A DNA stretch of 64,000 nucleotides from Nocardia goodfellowii (GTDB lineage: Bacteria; Actinomycetota; Actinomycetes; Mycobacteriales; Mycobacteriaceae). The notes below the pieces were generated by a model that was not told the origin of the DNA, did not search any database, and was given only the letters and a program-made list of their open reading frames with translations. Both the position numbers and the translations under genes were made by a program. This document shows positions 61,811-64,000 of this stretch, piece after piece (position 1 is the stretch's first letter; each line of letters starts with the position of its first letter). The DNA is taken from positions 434,001 to 498,000 of the forward strand of contig NZ_JAGGMR010000001.1 in assembly GCF_017875645.1 (NCBI RefSeq), read 5' to 3'.

Positions 61811-64000
61811 TCAGCCGATCCGGGACGGCGCCTCGAGCCCCAGCAACTCCGCCAACGGCAGCACCGGGATCGGCGCCGTGGCGTCGCCGTCGGTCAGCAC
61901 CGCCGCCCGCAGATCCGCCGCCACGCCGAAGTCCACCCCGGACAGCCCGCGCAGATCGGTCACCAGATGGGTCACCCACTCCTCGGCCAGCAGCCCGGTC
62001 AGATCAGCCGCCGGAGCGGCGACCACGAGGGCCGCGCCCTGCCCGCCCGCGGCGACGAGCTCGATCAGCCCGCCCGCGGACACCGGATCCGAGGTGGCGA
62101 AGGTCCGGGACTCGTAGGTGAGGCCCGCGCGAAGGGCGAATCGGTCGGCGGCCGCGGCCAGCTGGTCGTAGGTCAGCGTGTGGTCCGCGGTGCGCAGCGC
62201 CGGATCGCCGCCGCGCAGGGTGCGCAACCGCGTCGCGTAGGTGACCGGGCGGGTGGACTGGGCGTCGAGCTCGGCGCCCAGGGCGGGGTCGTCGAGCGTC
62301 AGCCAGTCCACCCGGTCGGACGCTTCCGGTGTCCGCCGGGATGGCGACGCCGAACTGGTGAGGCCGAGCATCAGGTTCAGGCCCACCGGCTGGTCCCCGG
62401 GTAGCAGCGCGGCACCCGCTTTGAGCACCGCCCAGCTCGCCACCATCGCCTCCACTCCGCGCGGTAAGCGCAGCGCGACGCCGGTGCCCGGACCGCAGCC
62501 ATGGGCGATGAGCAGCCGCGCCAGCTGCGAGGAGCGCGCGTCCAGTTGCCGATAGGTGAGGACCTGGTCGCCCCAGACCAGCGCGGGGCTCTCCGGGTCG
62601 TCTTCCACCGCGGCGGTCAGCGACTGCGCCAGCGCCGCGCCGGCTGTGCCGGTGGTCTCGGCGGTCGCCACCTGGGCGGCTTGCACGACCGGTTCCGGAT
62701 CCGGTGTCACCTCGTCCAGCAGGTCGATCGCACCGACGGCGATCTCCGGGTCGGCGGCCACCACGGTCAGGATCCGCTCGAAGCTGCGGCCGAAGGCCTT
62801 GATCGTCGACTCGTCGAAAAGATCGATCGCATAACTCAATACGACGTTCAACTCACCGGAGGCGCGCGGGTCGACGATCACCTGCAGATCGAACTCGGCG
62901 GCGAGCGCGCCGGTGTCGAGGCCGGAGATCGTGAGTCCGGGCAGGGTCAGCGTCGGCGCCTCGGCGTTGTCGAACGACAACGCCACCTGGAACAGCGGGT
63001 CGGGTGCGGAACGACCGGCCGCGACCTCCTCGACCACCCGCTCGAACGGCACATCGGCGTTGCCGAAGGCCGACAGATCGGCTTCGCGCGCCTGCTCGAC
63101 CAGATCGTCGAAGGAAGCCTCGCTGTCGACGGTGATGCGCAATGCCAGGGTGTTGGCGAACATGCCGACCAGATCTTCGAGTGCCCGTTCCCCGCGTCCG
63201 GCGACAGCGGTGCCGATGGCGATATCGGAATTGCCGGACATGCGCGCCAGCAGCACCGCGAGCGCCGCGTGCACCACCATGAACAGCGTCGAATTGTGTT
63301 CGTGGGCAAGCTCGTCGAGATTGCGGTGCACCTCGGCGGGCAAGCTGATCCGAATCGACGCGCTGCGCCGCGACGGCACCGGCGGCCGCGGGCGATCCAG
63401 CGGCAGCGCCGGCGCTCCGGTCGATCCCGCCAGGCGATCCCGCCAGTAGGCGACTTGCTTTGCCGCCGCCGAGGTTTCGTCGTCCTCGGTGCCGATCGCG
63501 GTCCGTTGCCACAGCGCGAAGTCGGCGTACTGCACTTCCAGCGGCACCCAGGCGGGCGAACGACCCTCGACACGGGAGACATAGGCGGTCACCAGGTCAC
63601 GAACGAGCGGCGCCATCGATAGTCGATCCACCGAAATGCCATGCGCCACAATAACGAGAAGATGCTCCTCGGGGTTGTCGGCCGAGTTCAGCAACACCGC
63701 GCGCAGCGGGGGCGCGGTGGTGACATCGAATCCGCGCGACATCATGTCGGTGATGTGCGCGATCGGGTTCGTGGTCGTTTCCATATCCAGCCCGCCCGGC
63801 AATGCCTCGGCGACCGACACAATCTCCTGATACGGCACCCCGTCCGGCCCGATGGCCGGATAGCGGGTGCGCAGCACCTCATGCCGCTCCAGCACGTCGG
63901 CGACGGCATAACGCAGCGCGGACACGTCGAGCACGCCGGTGAGCCGGATCGCCAGCGGCAGGTTGGCGACGGGTGCGGCCGGATCGAGCTGGTTGCGAGC
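61811..64000 (-). CDS. NRPS with defective final module (5' part outside window)
   Basis: The frame is open to the right edge; 729 residues of the C-terminal end are visible. They form a condensation domain (about 61-1430 bases from the edge) and then an adenylation-like domain. The C active-site motif HHxxxDG reads HGISVDR, with the catalytic second His replaced by Gly. The rest of the C fold is well kept (VPLEVQYADFALWQ, LFMVVHAALAVLLARMSG, IAIGTAVAGRGERALEDLVGMFANTL). The A-like part starts normally (LTYRQLDARSSQLARLLIA), has no recognisable A3 loop, and stops at LGLEAPSRIG before A5-A10. There is no carrier protein or thioesterase. The frame itself is intact, without stop or frameshift. 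It lies upstream of the giant NRPS in the same orientation. Confidence 0.9.
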   Translation of the reverse strand, partial: ARNQLDPAAPVANLPLAIRLTGVLDVSALRYAVADVLERHEVLRTRYPAIGPDGVPYQEIVSVAEALPGGLDMETTTNPIAHITDMMSRGFDVTTAPPLRAVLLNSADNPEEHLLVIVAHGISVDRLSMAPLVRDLVTAYVSRVEGRSPAWVPLEVQYADFALWQRTAIGTEDDETSAAAKQVAYWRDRLAGSTGAPALPLDRPRPPVPSRRSASIRISLPAEVHRNLDELAHEHNSTLFMVVHAALAVLLARMSGNSDIAIGTAVAGRGERALEDLVGMFANTLALRITVDSEASFDDLVEQAREADLSAFGNADVPFERVVEEVAAGRSAPDPLFQVALSFDNAEAPTLTLPGLTISGLDTGALAAEFDLQVIVDPRASGELNVVLSYAIDLFDESTIKAFGRSFERILTVVAADPEIAVGAIDLLDEVTPDPEPVVQAAQVATAETTGTAGAALAQSLTAAVEDDPESPALVWGDQVLTYRQLDARSSQLARLLIAHGCGPGTGVALRLPRGVEAMVASWAVLKAGAALLPGDQPVGLNLMLGLTSSASPSRRTPEASDRVDWLTLDDPALGAELDAQSTRPVTYATRLRTLRGGDPALRTADHTLTYDQLAAAADRFALRAGLTYESRTFATSDPVSAGGLIELVAAGGQGAALVVAAPAADLTGLLAEEWVTHLVTDLRGLSGVDFGVAADLRAAVLTDGDATAPIPVLPLAELLGLEAPSRIG

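Overview
The window is high-GC actinobacterial DNA, most like Nocardia or a close mycolic-acid relative. The evidence is a mycolyltransferase-type esterase, DtxR/IdeR-type iron boxes, an IrtAB-like siderophore importer, a MAB_1171c-family membrane protein, an F420-dependent oxidoreductase, DrrABC-type transport genes and large NRPS genes. No tRNA, rRNA, CRISPR array, insertion sequence or phage gene was seen.

Layout. 1-6.8 kb is an iron-uptake block: a siderophore-binding protein (cut by the left edge), a truncated SagB-like reading frame, a MAB_1171c-type membrane protein, a siderophore-interacting flavoprotein and the irtA-irtB pair. Two iron boxes (2412-2430 and 6821-6839) mark its promoters. 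6.9-21.5 kb is mixed chromosome: F420 oxidoreductase, YfhO-like membrane protein, pseudouridine synthase, CPBP protease, a DUF2637/HTH protein with a repeat-rich middle, a zinc-ribbon-like small protein, an EXLDI-MMPL operon, a phosphatase, a phytase-like lipoprotein, and a TetR/SDR divergon with two matching operators. A vapBC pair (21.6-22.3 kb) lies between two copies of a 34-bp sequence that carries one arm of a terminator. The complete S10 ribosomal operon (rpsJ to rpsQ) runs on the minus strand from 27.7 to 22.4 kb. 28-43.5 kb holds a hotdog protein, lycopene cyclase, DrrABC-like exporter, an aldehyde dehydrogenase without its catalytic Cys, two paralogous hydrolases (one fused to EF-hands, one with a Cys nucleophile), a double-headed TetR regulator with a repeated operator, an enoyl-CoA hydratase-like protein, an SDR reductase, an Nramp transporter and a secreted mycolyltransferase.

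The last 20 kb is the unusual part. A single 5,600-residue NRPS frame (43492-60294) reads A*-C-A-T-C-A-T-C-[repeat]-A*-[repeat]-E-C-A*. The three starred adenylation domains all stop just after core motif A7, lack A8-A10, and have no carrier protein after them. Module 4 also carries three different in-frame tandem-repeat expansions (18, 33 and 60 bp periods); the 33-bp one sits inside the ATP-binding A3 loop. A second NRPS gene entering from the right edge ends in the same way, with a broken condensation motif and an eroded, truncated A domain. Either these are megasynthases decaying without loss of frame, or they are a non-canonical NRPS architecture that keeps inactive A domains as scaffold. 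This is the strongest candidate for something undescribed here.
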